A stretch of 8,723 bases of DNA from contig QHZC01000195.1 of assembly GCA_003224515.1 (NCBI GenBank), positions 1 to 8,723 on the forward strand, read 5' to 3'. The notes under the pieces were generated by a model, which worked only from the letters and a program-made list of their open reading frames with translations, made no database searches and had not been told where the DNA came from. The translations under genes were made by a program, and so were the position numbers. This document shows positions 1-6,072 of the stretch, piece by piece. Origin of the DNA: Acidobacteriota bacterium. Its GTDB lineage: Bacteria; Acidobacteriota; Terriglobia; Acidiferrales; UBA7541. How positions within the stretch are numbered: position 1 is the stretch's first letter; each line of letters starts with the position of its first letter.

Positions 1-246
1 GAATCCACGCGCCTTGCGCTTGTCGAACACTTCCGTATTGACGCACATCACAGCAACGCATTCACGGCTTGGAAGGAAATGGGGTCCCCGCAATCTCTTT
101 CGCTCGAGCAATACGAACTCTTGCAGAGCGCCGGACAATTGCAGTTCCTCACCTCGCCCTCGTGGATTCCGATCGAGCGCGGCGGAGTGCATTTGCAATT
201 CAGCTTGCCAAGGCAAGGCTTGTCTCTCGTGAGAATCACGTGGTGA
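1..246 (+). CDS. C-terminus of a GH39-like glycoside hydrolase (beta-xylosidase type), 5' end outside the window
   Basis: Reading from base 1 gives 81 codons without a stop, ending in TGA at 244-246. The peptide contains the stretches HFRIDAHHSNAFTAWKEMG, SLEQYELLQSAGQLQF and LPRQGLSLVRITW. From memory of the family, this matches the end of GH39 enzymes (xylan 1,4-beta-xylosidases), where 'RID..HSNAY..WK.MGSPQ', 'EQY..L..AGQLQ' and a closing 'LPRQ.VSLL.L.W' are typical of the C-terminal beta-sandwich. The catalytic acid/base and nucleophile glutamates would lie upstream and cannot be seen. Such enzymes release xylose or related sugars from oligosaccharides. The gene precedes a TonB-dependent receptor on the same strand, which fits a glycan-use locus. 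The family call rests on motif recognition only; another sandwich-bearing glycosidase is possible. Confidence 0.8.
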   Translation, partial: ESTRLALVEHFRIDAHHSNAFTAWKEMGSPQSLSLEQYELLQSAGQLQFLTSPSWIPIERGGVHLQFSLPRQGLSLVRITW

Positions 247-260
247 TGGCGAGTTTTTTT
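226..260 (+). terminator. Possible weak intrinsic terminator after the glycoside hydrolase
   Basis: A run of seven T (254-260) follows directly on CGAG (250-253), which can pair with CTCG at 226-229. Inside this, TCAC (236-239) pairs with GTGA (243-246) across a GTG loop. The stem is interrupted by unequal bulges, so it is weak. A competing hairpin CGTGA/TCACG (228-232 with 236-240) lies too far from the T run to act. The location, straddling the stop codon and ending in a T tract, is right for a terminator, but the stem quality keeps this uncertain. Confidence 0.35.
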
Positions 261-489
261 GGCGCGAGCCTATTTCTCCAATTCTTCAAGAACTGACCAC
301 CCAGCTTCAAACTTCCGTGCGCGTCTCTCCTGGCCATTCGCACAGGAAGCGCGAACCGCGAAGCACCTGAGCAATCGCTTACTTCCCTGCGGAGGGCGAG
401 ATTTGATCGAGCCAAGGCGGGCTTTGCGAATTTGTAGGCCTCTCCATGGATAACTGAAACTAAGCCGCAACGCGTCGTTATCCTGCTCG

Positions 490-518
490 CCAAATCAAAA
501 ATGCCAAATCAAAAAATG
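490..518 (+). repeat. Tandem A-tract repeat, possible UP element
   Basis: CCAAATCAAAAATG (490-503) is followed immediately by CCAAATCAAAAAATG (504-518). The two copies differ only by one A in the A run. The pair ends one base before a TTGACA box at 520-525. A-tracts just upstream of a -35 box are where the RNA polymerase alpha subunit contacts an UP element, and this stretch is clearly more A-rich than the surrounding sequence. The repeat is directly visible; its function as a promoter enhancer or a regulator site is inference. Confidence 0.55.
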
Positions 519-519
519 C

Positions 520-549
520 TTGACAAGCCTAGTATGAAAGGACTAGGTT
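520..549 (+). promoter_or_regulatory. Candidate sigma-70-type promoter of the receptor operon
   Basis: TTGACA at 520-525 is a perfect -35 consensus. The best -10 partner is TAGGTT at 544-549 with an 18-bp spacer; it keeps the first T, second A and last T of TATAAT but is otherwise poor, which suits a promoter that needs activation or is tightly held. The start of transcription would fall near 556, leaving a leader of about 220 bases that contains the two LacI-like palindromes. The -35 box is strong evidence; the -10 assignment is tentative, and a second promoter closer to the gene cannot be excluded. Confidence 0.5.
528..547. promoter_or_regulatory. Inverted repeat within the promoter spacer, possible operator
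   Basis: CCTAGT (528-533) and ACTAGG (542-547) are exact reverse complements around the 8-base spacer ATGAAAGG. One more flanking position pairs as G-T (527/548) and the next as A-T (526/549). The dyad lies between TTGACA and the proposed -10 element and its right arm overlaps the latter. A dyad in the spacer is a classical position for a repressor, or for a MerR-type regulator, which acts on long spacers. The symmetry is real; the bound protein is unknown. Confidence 0.45.
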
Positions 550-607
550 GCGTCGCAGTAGCAGGAACGGGGTGCATGGAAGCAATGAAAAATTGAATGG
601 TAGTCCG

Positions 608-619
608 GCAAACGTTTAC
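608..619 (+). promoter_or_regulatory. LacI-family-like operator, upstream copy
   Basis: GCAAACGTTTAC has the fully palindromic core AAACGTTT with a central CG. This is the hallmark of LacI/GalR-family operators (PurR, for example, binds sequences of the form GCAAACGTTTGC). The inner flank at the right is CG CATGA. The site lies about 160 bases before the receptor ATG. A sugar-responsive LacI-type repressor fits a receptor gene located beside a glycosidase. No LacI-family gene is present in the window, so the regulator would be encoded elsewhere. Confidence 0.7.
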
Positions 620-650
620 GCATGAGGTTTCGTTTTCTAGGGGTCATGAA

Positions 651-662
651 GTAAACGTTTGC
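651..662 (-). promoter_or_regulatory. LacI-family-like operator, downstream copy in inverted orientation
   Basis: GTAAACGTTTGC is the exact reverse complement of the upstream site GCAAACGTTTAC. The two centres are 43 bp apart, close to four helical turns, so two dimers could sit on the same face of the DNA and cooperate or form a small loop. The inverted symmetry extends beyond the cores: CATGA at 621-625 and TCATG at 644-648 also pair, giving arms 608-625 and 644-662 that match apart from one inserted base and one substitution. Confidence 0.7.
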
Positions 663-740
663 GCGTCTTTACTCCAAACCTTGTTCTCGCGGCTAGAGGA
701 GCATTGGGGAACCGACTAACTTCGCGGAAAGAGCCAATTC

Positions 741-764
741 ACACCTTCGGTGTCGGAACACCTT
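741..764 (+). promoter_or_regulatory. Two mutually exclusive leader hairpins beside the Shine-Dalgarno
   Basis: ACACC at 741-745 and ACACC at 758-762 (both within a direct repeat ACACCTT) can each pair perfectly with the single GGTGT at 749-753. The first hairpin has a 3-base loop, the second a 4-base loop (CGGA). Only one can form at a time, and the second ends two bases before the Shine-Dalgarno at 765. This layout could tune ribosome access. Stems of 5 bp are short, so the effect may be slight or absent. Confidence 0.3.
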
Positions 765-773
765 AGGGGGGTT
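765..773 (+). promoter_or_regulatory. Shine-Dalgarno that fixes the receptor start at ATG 777
   Basis: AGGGGGGTT lies just ahead of the ATG at 777-779. An alternative GTG at 750 is in the same frame, but it has no upstream ribosome site, would add nine polar residues in front of a normal signal peptide, and would place this purine run inside the gene. The ATG at 777 is therefore the better start. Confidence 0.75.
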
Positions 774-776
774 GAA

Positions 777-3509
777 ATGACTAGAACCTACCTCGCAGTG
801 GGATTAATTGCAGTGCTTGCCATGCTCTGCCTGGGCGGTCCGCTTCTGGCGCAGCGAGCGGACCGCGGAATCATTACGGGCGTGGTCACTGATCCCGGGG
901 GCTCTAGCGTCATGGGCGCGACGGTCAAGGTCCGCAATGAAGGAACCGGGGTCGAGACCGTGCTTAGCACGAATGACGCCGGGGCGTATACCACTCTGCC
1001 GCTCGTGCTGGGCAGTTATTCGATAACTGTCAACCATGCCGGATTCAAGGAGTCGAAGAGTGCGGGAATCCTGCTTCAGGGTGGCGATACAATTCGCCAA
1101 GATGTGACTCTGACGATCGGCGCTGTCACTGAATCTGTTGAAGTCAAGGCCGAGGCCGTGGAACTGAACGTCACTCAGCCGGACGTTAGCCATACTGTGG
1201 ACCAGAAATACTATGAAGATCTTCCCACGGTAATGGGGGCCGATGTCCGCCTTGCCGAGTCACTGCTTCAGCTCCAACCCGGTTATCTTCCTATGAAGCC
1301 GAACGGCGACCCGATGTTCCGGGGCAGCCAGTTCAACTCTCGAATCAACGGTGGTCAGACGATGGCCACAGAAAATTTCTTTGATGGTGCCGCGTTCGGT
1401 TACGCCGTCGGACATCAGCAGAGCCATGAAAGCGCTCCGCCGGAAGACAGTATTCAGGAAATGAAGATAATCACTACTTCTTACTCGGCGCAATACGGAC
1501 ATACCAGCGGCGGATTCATCGAGTATACGTCCAAGACCGGCACCAACACCCTGCACGGAAGCGCGTATGAGTACTTTGCGAGCGATGTTCTCAATGCCCG
1601 CGGCTTCTTCGGGCAGGCCCCGCTCAAGAAAACGCCAGTGCGCAACAACAACTTTGGATTTACTGCGGGCGGCCCGGTGGTCCTTCCGAAGATCTACAAC
1701 GGGCGGAATAAGACATTCTTCTTCATGAACTTTGACTGGACGCGCTTCCGCTCGGGCGTTCTACCCGGCTTCGGCAATACCACACCCATCGACGCCTTCA
1801 AGGCAGGCGACTTCAGTTCGCTGCTGACGACTACTCAGATCGCCACGGATGCGTTGGGACGACCCGTGCTTGCGGGACAGATTTTTAGCCCTGCGACGAC
1901 GCGCCTCGTAGGCGGAGTTCCGGTTCGCGATCCGTACCCGGGCAACATCATTCCACCTGGTGATCCACTGCGGAGCGCCGTGGCAGCAAAGATCGCAGCC
2001 CTTATGGTCCATCCGGACCGACCCGGAAATGCCTTCAACGTCGCAGGCAACCCGGCGGGAGACCAGACCTGGGTCTTGAACGCCCGAACCATTGAGTTCC
2101 GCGTGGATCACGTCTTTAACCCAAATTTCCGAATGAGCGAAAGCTTCTACTGGGGTCACAGGCCGTCGATCCGAAACTGCGGCGAAGTGGCGGGTTGCAA
2201 TACTCAATACAACGGTGAAACCGAGCCTCAGAAGAACAACACCTACTACGGTAATGGCTTTTACCAGCGCATTGCCACCCACCACACGCACACCCAGTTC
2301 GACTGGATTATTCGCAATAACCTGGTTAACCACACCACCATCGCCTGGGATCGCTGGTTCATGGGAGGAAATCCTTTGTCAGCGGGTGTGGGTTGGCCGC
2401 AGCTCCTTTGCGGTGCTAATCATTGCGGTATTCTGGACAATACAGCGGGTCCCCCGTTGCTCGATTTTTCAGGTGCGAATGGGTCCGCCAATAACATCCC
2501 GTACAATTCGATCGGCGACTACGGCTGGGGGAACTTCGGCTTCTTGACCAACAATCGCTGGCAGTTCTCCGATGACTTGTCTTGGGTGAAGGGCAAACAC
2601 ACTATTAAAGTCGGCTTCGAATACCGGCGGCATCAGTTTCCGTTTGCTGGTTGGGCCGTCGGGAATCAGGGCGGGGAATTTGCTTTCAACAGCCGGGAGA
2701 CGGCGGGCTACGATCAGCTCGGCAATAATCTAAACGGCAAGACCGGAGAGGCTTTTGCTTCTTTCCTCCTTGGACAGGTGCACTCCTCCAGTCAGACCAT
2801 TCCAGTCCACCCAATGTTCAACGAAGCCTACCTGGCTCCGTGGATTAATGACGAGTATAAGATCACACCTAAGCTTACTTTGACGCTCGGTTTGCGCTTC
2901 GATTACCAGTTTGCGCGCACCGAAAGTAACAACAAATATTCCACTTTCGATCCGAACACGCCCAACCCCGGGGCCGGGAATATCCCCGGAGCCCTGATCT
3001 TTGCAGGAACGGGAACTGGTCGCGTCGGGACCCGCACCTTTGAAAAACCGAACCACGACGCTTGGGGCCCGCGATTTGGTTTTGCCTACCGGCTGGGAGA
3101 CAAGAACGCCGTCCGCGGAGGCTATGGAATTTACTATTCGGGGATTTCGTTCGACCAGTTCATCGGGCAGCCGACTCTGGGCTTCCAGGCCAGCCCGTTT
3201 GCCGCGAACACAACGAATGGCCAGTCGCCGGCGTTTTACCTGGACTCGGGGTTTCCACAGAGTCTGATCACCCAGCCTCCATTCATTGACCCAACTTTCG
3301 CCAATGGGACCGCACCTCTGGCGGTAGCGAAGGACGGGCTGACGCTGCCGCGTTACCAAAATTGGTCATTGACGTTTGAGCGTCAGTTGACCAGCAGCAT
3401 GATGCTGGACGTCTCCTACATCGCCAACCGCGGAACTCGCTTGACCGACGACTGGCAGCGGTTGGGTGTGGCGATCCGAAGGTGCTCGCTCTCGGTTCGG
3501 CACTTTTGA
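777..3509 (+). CDS. TonB-dependent receptor, Oar-like, N-terminal part (frameshifted gene)
   Basis: This is the first three quarters of an outer-membrane receptor that would import a large nutrient using TonB energy. Residues 1-25 from ATG 777 form a signal peptide (MTRTYLAVGLIAVLAMLCLG..., likely cut after A25). Residues about 32-111 form a carboxypeptidase-regulatory-like beta-sandwich starting ITGVVTDPGG and containing GATVKVRN, a feature of Oar-like and SusC-like receptors. TESVEVKA, just after it, sits where a TonB box is expected. The plug follows (about 120-235), with MKIITTSYSAQYGHTSGGF typical of the plug end of this family, then barrel strands. Homologous sequence stops at about codon 898 (GTG 3468); the remaining residues up to TGA 3507-3509 are out-of-frame reading. 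The barrel continues in another frame (see the next gene part). If intact, the protein would have about 1200 residues, usual for the family. Substrate is not readable from sequence; the GH39 neighbour suggests a plant oligosaccharide. Confidence 0.9.
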   Translation: MTRTYLAVGLIAVLAMLCLGGPLLAQRADRGIITGVVTDPGGSSVMGATVKVRNEGTGVETVLSTNDAGAYTTLPLVLGSYSITVNHAGFKESKSAGILLQGGDTIRQDVTLTIGAVTESVEVKAEAVELNVTQPDVSHTVDQKYYEDLPTVMGADVRLAESLLQLQPGYLPMKPNGDPMFRGSQFNSRINGGQTMATENFFDGAAFGYAVGHQQSHESAPPEDSIQEMKIITTSYSAQYGHTSGGFIEYTSKTGTNTLHGSAYEYFASDVLNARGFFGQAPLKKTPVRNNNFGFTAGGPVVLPKIYNGRNKTFFFMNFDWTRFRSGVLPGFGNTTPIDAFKAGDFSSLLTTTQIATDALGRPVLAGQIFSPATTRLVGGVPVRDPYPGNIIPPGDPLRSAVAAKIAALMVHPDRPGNAFNVAGNPAGDQTWVLNARTIEFRVDHVFNPNFRMSESFYWGHRPSIRNCGEVAGCNTQYNGETEPQKNNTYYGNGFYQRIATHHTHTQFDWIIRNNLVNHTTIAWDRWFMGGNPLSAGVGWPQLLCGANHCGILDNTAGPPLLDFSGANGSANNIPYNSIGDYGWGNFGFLTNNRWQFSDDLSWVKGKHTIKVGFEYRRHQFPFAGWAVGNQGGEFAFNSRETAGYDQLGNNLNGKTGEAFASFLLGQVHSSSQTIPVHPMFNEAYLAPWINDEYKITPKLTLTLGLRFDYQFARTESNNKYSTFDPNTPNPGAGNIPGALIFAGTGTGRVGTRTFEKPNHDAWGPRFGFAYRLGDKNAVRGGYGIYYSGISFDQFIGQPTLGFQASPFAANTTNGQSPAFYLDSGFPQSLITQPPFIDPTFANGTAPLAVAKDGLTLPRYQNWSLTFERQLTSSMMLDVSYIANRGTRLTDDWQRLGVAIRRCSLSVRHF
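3471..3475 (+). other. Frameshift site in the TonB-dependent receptor
   Basis: Before this point the receptor reads in the frame of ATG 777 (ending ...DDWQRLGV); after it the receptor reads in the frame of GAT 3473 (DPKVLALGSA...). The shift corresponds to a net loss of 1 base (or 4, 7, 10, 13...). The simplest repair is one extra G, turning GCGAT into GCGGAT and giving RLGVADPKVLALG. From memory, many family members have a few more residues here (of the type ANMND before PKVLALG), so a loss of about 13 bases would also fit. Both flanking frames are otherwise clean over long distances. Confidence 0.85.
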
Positions 3510-4390
3510 GCTCTCCAGCCAATTCACCTGCGGCCCAAGCGGCCGGGATTAAGCTACCTTATCCGGGCTTCACCGGGAATGTGGCGCAAGCGCTGCGACC
3601 CTTCCCCCAATATCAAAATATTCTGTGGCGAGACGTGCCGACCGGCAAGAGCTTGTATCAAGCTTTGGAGGTCGTTTTGGAGAAACACTTCTCGCGCGGC
3701 CTGCAGTTCCGCTTGGGATACACGTACTCAAGGCTAGAAAATGACGGCGCAGAAAGCGCGCAGGGCGGCAACGGAGCCAACCAAGGCGTCCAGAATCCAG
3801 TCTGTACGCAGAAATGCGAGTATGGGCTGAGTGCCGATGACACACCGCATGTGTTTTTGGTGGCTTACTCCTGGGAAATACCGACGCCCAATAGATTGAA
3901 GAGCGGCGCGACCAACTTCCTGTTCGGCGGTTGGAACGTCTCAGGAGTGATGCGTTACGAAAGTGGTCGCCCGTTGAACATCTTTATGAACAACGACCTC
4001 GGTGGGTTCTTATTCAACGGGCAAAAACGGCCAAACCGGGTAAGTGGTAGCAGTGGATTGGCCAGTGGTCCCTTCGATCCGAACGGGACCGCGGGCTACT
4101 TCAATCCTGCGGCCTGGAGCGATCCCGGACCCCTTCAATTCGGCAACGCGCCTCGGCGCGACGGATCGGTGCGATCATTCCCCACTTATAACGAAGACCT
4201 CAGCCTGTTCAAGGTGTTCCCAATCCGGGAAAGACTGAAAATGCGGTTCGAATCCGAGTTCGGCAATATCTTCAACCGAGTGGACTTTTGCGACCCCAAC
4301 ACGAACTTCAGCGCGGGGAGTTTCGGACGGGTCAGTACTCAATGTAATCAGCCGCGGTCGATTCAGTTCGCCCTGAGGTTGAGTTATTAG
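3482..4390 (+). CDS. TonB-dependent receptor, C-terminal beta-barrel part (frameshifted gene)
   Basis: This is the downstream quarter of the same receptor in a different frame. GTG 3482 is only the first start-like codon; family-type sequence already begins at GAT 3473 with DPKVLALG, so this is not an independent gene and has no ribosome site of its own. It contains motifs common in Oar-like barrels of Acidobacteriota: LPYPGFTGNVAQALRPFPQY, a VVLEKHFSRGLQFRLGYTYS strand pair, and GGWNVSGVMRYESGRPLNI. It ends SIQFALRLSY, a last beta-strand with a terminal aromatic residue as expected for recognition by the BAM assembly machinery. Thirty bases separate its TAG from the following TPR reading frame and no terminator is evident, so co-transcription is likely. 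Unless translation shifts frame, the two halves would not make a functional receptor, because half one lacks the final strands and half two lacks a signal peptide and plug. Confidence 0.88.
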   Translation: MLALGSALLSSPANSPAAQAAGIKLPYPGFTGNVAQALRPFPQYQNILWRDVPTGKSLYQALEVVLEKHFSRGLQFRLGYTYSRLENDGAESAQGGNGANQGVQNPVCTQKCEYGLSADDTPHVFLVAYSWEIPTPNRLKSGATNFLFGGWNVSGVMRYESGRPLNIFMNNDLGGFLFNGQKRPNRVSGSSGLASGPFDPNGTAGYFNPAAWSDPGPLQFGNAPRRDGSVRSFPTYNEDLSLFKVFPIRERLKMRFESEFGNIFNRVDFCDPNTNFSAGSFGRVSTQCNQPRSIQFALRLSY

Positions 4391-4420
4391 CTGAAGAGGA
4401 CTAGGCTCCCTTCGGTATAG

Positions 4421-6022
4421 GTGGAGCAACGGCAACTCGTGTTTCCTCATGGTGACAGGGGCCAAGCGCAAGCATGCGGGATCTGGTGTGCTCGGGCGTG
4501 CCTGCTCTGTTTTGTTCTGAGCGGCAATTCATTGTGGGGCGCTGATGCCCGGGCGGCTCTCCAAAAGGCAGCCAGCCTAGTCCAGCAAGGACGACTAGAA
4601 GAGGCAGACGAGCAGGCGACGCTTGCCCTCTCCGACCCGGAGACCCGTCCGGCAGCCTGTTCCGTCTTGGGCACGATTCGATTCCAGCAGCGGCGTCTTT
4701 CAGAAAGCGCCAGCTTCTTTGAGCAGGCAATCCGTTTGGAACCCCGCCTTTTAGGCGCGCATCTTAGCCTCGCCGCGGTTTATAGCCTTCAAGGAAAGCA
4801 GGAACCGGCTCTCAGGCTCTACCGCCGTGTGTTGAAATTGGATCCCTCCAATACCACCGCAAGACTGGCCCTGGCACGGTCAGAAACTGAGAAAGGAAAC
4901 TATCGGACGTCCCTTGAGCTAGCACAGCCGGTTCTCCAGACTCTAAAAGGGTTTCATGACGGGCTGCTCGTGCTTGTGGCCGATTATGTGAAGATCGGCG
5001 ACCGGGCCGCAGCAGCGGAATTGGCCAAGGATTGGGCGCGCCTCCCTAATACGTCCCCGGCTTGGTCGATTGAGTTCGCGCTACTGCTTGCCAAAGGGGA
5101 AGTCATACCCGAAGCAATCGACATACTGGAGCAAGCCAAAGAAACGGGCCCTCCTTCCTACGAGCTGGCGTTCAATCTGGCCGGTCTATATCTGCTGAAG
5201 AACGACATAGTCCGCGCTCTCGAAAATTACGATTTGGCTCTCAGCGTTGAACCCGAGGCAATTCCAGCACTGCGGCAAGCTGCCGATCTTGCGGAGCGCC
5301 AGGGGGAACTCGAGCGGGCACTCTCGTATTGGATCAAGGCCAAGAAGATCGAACCGGACCACGCCGAGGTGCTGTTGGGTTTTGGCCGAGTCTGTTTGAA
5401 GATGGACCTATTGGAGGACGCTGAACCGGCTCTGACAAAAGCCGCCAGTCTACGGCCGGGAGATCCTTCCTACCAGTACACACTGGCTGCTGCCAAGGTT
5501 GGGAAGAAGCAGTTCCAAGCGGGCCAAGCTCTGCTCGAGGGGATCCTTACAAAAAGGCAGAACAATCCGCAGGTCCAGTATGCGCTGGGGGCGGTCTTAT
5601 ATCTCGAGGGACATTTGGCTGAGGCAGCCGAACATCTGCGAAAGAGCGTCGCCTTGCAGCGGGATCAGATTGCGCCCTACTATTACCTGGCCCTCGTATC
5701 CCGGGACCAAGGTAATGAGGCCGAAGCCATACGGATGTTGGAAGAACTGCTTTGGCGTTATCCAGATCATGCACCCTCCTGCGAGGTTCTGGGAGGCTTG
5801 CTAATGAACGCGCGGCGGTATCCCGAAGCTCAAGCGAGCTTGGAGAAAGCGGTCCACTTGAATCCGAAATCCGTGAAAGCCAACTATCAGCTCGGCTTGC
5901 TTCTGGTCCGAATGGGTAGGAAGGATGAGGCGGACAAACAGTTCGAGATCGCCAAGTCGCTTCGCACCGAAGATGAAGCCAACTCGCATTTACAGCTTCG
6001 TTTATTAGATCCCGACCAATGA
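4421..6022 (+). CDS. Tetratricopeptide-repeat protein, probably exported
   Basis: A helical-repeat scaffold of about 530 residues. After residue 45 it is almost entirely TPR units of about 34 residues, for example RLSESASFFEQAIRLEPRLL, NDIVRALENYDLALSVEPEA, LLEDAEPALTKAASLRPGDP and RYPEAQASLEKAVHLNPKSV, with the usual small/large pattern at positions 8, 20 and 27; I count about 13 units. TPRs bind protein partners; no catalytic motif is visible. The end, LQLRLLDPDQ, is a clean C-terminus. The start is doubtful. GTG 4421 is simply the first codon after an in-frame TAG; GTG 4439, with AGGTGGAG at 4419-4426, is another choice. Neither gives a normal signal peptide, although a hydrophobic core (ACLLCFVLSG, then WGA|DA) is present. 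A better N-terminus lies in another frame at ATG 4449 (separate entry). Its place behind a TonB receptor suggests a periplasmic partner of glycan uptake, which is inference. Confidence 0.85.
   Translation: MEQRQLVFPHGDRGQAQACGIWCARACLLCFVLSGNSLWGADARAALQKAASLVQQGRLEEADEQATLALSDPETRPAACSVLGTIRFQQRRLSESASFFEQAIRLEPRLLGAHLSLAAVYSLQGKQEPALRLYRRVLKLDPSNTTARLALARSETEKGNYRTSLELAQPVLQTLKGFHDGLLVLVADYVKIGDRAAAAELAKDWARLPNTSPAWSIEFALLLAKGEVIPEAIDILEQAKETGPPSYELAFNLAGLYLLKNDIVRALENYDLALSVEPEAIPALRQAADLAERQGELERALSYWIKAKKIEPDHAEVLLGFGRVCLKMDLLEDAEPALTKAASLRPGDPSYQYTLAAAKVGKKQFQAGQALLEGILTKRQNNPQVQYALGAVLYLEGHLAEAAEHLRKSVALQRDQIAPYYYLALVSRDQGNEAEAIRMLEELLWRYPDHAPSCEVLGGLLMNARRYPEAQASLEKAVHLNPKSVKANYQLGLLLVRMGRKDEADKQFEIAKSLRTEDEANSHLQLRLLDPDQ
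4449..4520 (+). other. Likely true N-terminus of the TPR protein, out of frame by one base
   Basis: ATG 4449 reads MVTGAKRKHAGSGVLGRACS and stops at TGA 4518. Its first 16 residues form a textbook signal-peptide n-region with KRK. The TPR frame takes over with ACLLCFVLSG...WGADA, a matching h-region and cleavage site. Adding one G to the GGG at 4494-4496 joins them as ...GSGVLGACLLCFVLSG. The reading upstream in the TPR frame (QRQLVFPHGDRGQAQACGIW) looks non-coding by comparison. Against this, ATG 4449 has no clear Shine-Dalgarno. Confidence 0.55.
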
Positions 6023-6072
6023 AGAGGAAGCAAGAAAGCCTCGAATTCTGGCGCCTCGGTAAGTCAGGCTGA
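6019..6072 (+). other. ATGA junction and damaged start of the second TPR gene
   Basis: The stop of the first TPR gene (TGA 6020-6022) overlaps an ATG at 6019-6021. This ATGA arrangement is typical of translationally coupled genes. The ATG reads MKRKQESLEFWRLGKSG and stops at TGA 6070. The downstream TPR protein lies in a different frame, the same one as the upstream gene. MKRK looks like the start of an exported protein, but the hydrophobic core that should follow is missing in all three frames. A loss of bases here (net 2 mod 3, or a 1-base gain) would explain it. Confidence 0.5.

Larger units (their letters stand above)
247..776. other. Intergenic control region without a convincing gene
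   Basis: This is 530 bases between the glycosidase stop and the receptor start. Short frames on both strands between about 236 and 493 give low-complexity, basic peptides with no recognisable family, no good ribosome binding site and no hydrophobic segment, so I do not call them. Positions 261-480 hold nothing I can name. From 480 onward the base composition becomes locally A-rich and symmetric elements appear in succession: direct repeats, a TTGACA box with an inverted repeat, two LacI-like palindromes, and a hairpin pair next to the Shine-Dalgarno. These are listed separately. Confidence 0.7.

Noticed and set aside
236..493. Minus-strand frames over 236-493
   Set aside because: The peptides are basic, low in hydrophobic core and resemble no family I know; no ribosome site; they cover the glycosidase end and intergenic DNA only.
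608..662. Inverted pair as a recombinase attachment site or transposon end
   Set aside because: No recombinase or transposase is present, there are no target duplications, and the AAACGTTT cores fit LacI-type operators much better.
704..766. Possible 20-codon leader peptide from TTG 704 to TAG 764
   Set aside because: GAGGAG at 696-701 is only two bases from the TTG, too close for normal initiation, and the peptide shows no attenuator-like residue run.
1761..2333. Minus-strand frame of 190 codons inside the receptor
   Set aside because: It is antisense to a strongly family-like coding frame and its peptide shows no domain or signal; a codon-bias shadow.
3470..3510. Programmed ribosomal frameshifting in the receptor
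   Set aside because: No slippery heptamer of the X XXY YYZ type and no downstream stem or internal Shine-Dalgarno-like stimulator stands out; a mutation or sequencing error is simpler.
4396..4403. GGACTAGG-like octamer shared with the promoter dyad near 540-547
   Set aside because: Only eight bases match, there is no second dyad arm here, and chance recurrence is likely.
6020..6022. TGA as a recoded codon (selenocysteine or readthrough)
   Set aside because: TPR proteins have no known use for selenocysteine, no convincing SECIS-like stem follows, and LLDPDQ looks like a natural C-terminus with an ATGA overlap.
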